Shown here: positions 63,913-64,000 of the stretch, in pieces
Numbering within the stretch: position 1 is the first letter of the stretch
Layout of the letters: every line of letters starts with the position of its first letter
From: Litchfieldella anticariensis FP35 = DSM 16096
GTDB lineage: Bacteria; Pseudomonadota; Gammaproteobacteria; Pseudomonadales; Halomonadaceae
DNA length: 64,000 nt
Direction: 5' to 3'
Assembly: GCF_000409775.1 (NCBI RefSeq)
Contig: NZ_KE332393.1
Span: 66,171-130,170 of the forward strand
The notes under the pieces: generated by a model
Seen by the model: the letters and a program-made list of their open reading frames with translations, nothing else
What the model was told of the DNA's origin: nothing
Database searches by the model: none
Translations under genes and position numbers: made by a program

Positions 63913-64000
63913 ATGACTCAACCCAAAATACGACCCCGTGCGCGACGCATCCTGGTGGTTCGAAACGATAAGCTCGGCGACTTCATGCTCGCCTGGCCAG
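63913..64000 (+). CDS. GT9 family glycosyltransferase, 5' part only
   Basis: Starts with ATG at 63913 and runs off the window after 29 codons. The visible residues include RRILVVRNDKLGDFMLAWP, the N-terminal signature of ADP-heptose:LPS heptosyltransferase-like proteins (compare LRLSALGD in the gene at 60988). AAGGGA lies about 12 bases upstream. Probably another LPS core heptosyltransferase; the acceptor cannot be judged. Confidence 0.75.
   Translation, partial: MTQPKIRPRARRILVVRNDKLGDFMLAWP

Noticed and set aside
1-64000. CRISPR arrays, tRNA/rRNA genes, insertion sequences or prophage
   Set aside because: No regularly spaced direct repeats, no tRNA-like cloverleafs, no transposase or integrase frames were seen.

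Overview
The window reads as a chromosome segment of a GC-rich gammaproteobacterium. Gene order and protein types (ygfB-pepP-ubiH-ubiI, zapA-6S RNA-ygfA, gshB-tonB-yqgE-ruvX, a Kdo/heptose LPS-core cluster) fit Halomonas or a close relative in the Halomonadaceae. This taxonomic call is inferred from gene content, not from a search.

Layout. (1) 1-7.6 kb, minus strand: an orphan type VI secretion cassette of VgrG, a DUF4123 adaptor/chaperone, a large VasX-like effector with a MIX motif and three membrane helices, and a small membrane protein that is probably the immunity or accessory partner. (2) 7.9-34.8 kb: a purine-ureide catabolic island. It encodes urate hydroxylase (PuuD type with cytochrome c), 5-hydroxyisourate hydrolase, OHCU decarboxylase, an allantoin racemase, PuuE allantoinase, two NCS1 permeases, ureidoglycine aminohydrolase (AllE), ureidoglycolate lyase (AllA), then the glycerate route Gcl-Hyi-GlxR-glycerate kinase-pyruvate kinase. 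Together these take urate to glyoxylate and on to pyruvate. Allantoate amidohydrolase (AllC), xanthine dehydrogenase and urease are not in the window. Inside the island sit a polar-amino-acid-type ABC transporter with an RpiR-family regulator, and a chemoreceptor plus GGDEF/EAL pair that looks driven by a sigma-28 promoter. (3) 34.8-44.8 kb: housekeeping genes: an SDR oxidoreductase, pyrB, ruvX, yqgE, tonB, gshB (frameshifted as given), a CvfB-like RNA-binding protein, folD, rsmE, secB and a rhodanese. (4) 45-58.2 kb: gpmI, envC, ctpA, the ubiquinone hydroxylases, pepP, ygfB, zapA, 6S RNA, ygfA, a 31-residue membrane peptide gene, ilvA and rpiA. (5) 58.2-64 kb: LPS inner-core genes waaA, hldE, a heptosyltransferase, a Kdo kinase, a GT4 glycosyltransferase and the start of another GT9 gene.

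Regulation. Two recurrent palindromes mark the ureide island. One is a TTGTATACAA-like site near gcl, allE, puuE, the racemase, gntR and between uraH and uraD, assigned by inference to the local GntR/FCD regulator. The other is a TGGAAA-N3-TTTCCA-like site, close to the IclR consensus, at gcl, allE and the AllR-like regulator gene. The gcl and allE promoters carry both, which suggests dual control. A compact cluster of short hairpins (about 16.54-16.80 kb) looks like a structured intergenic repeat.
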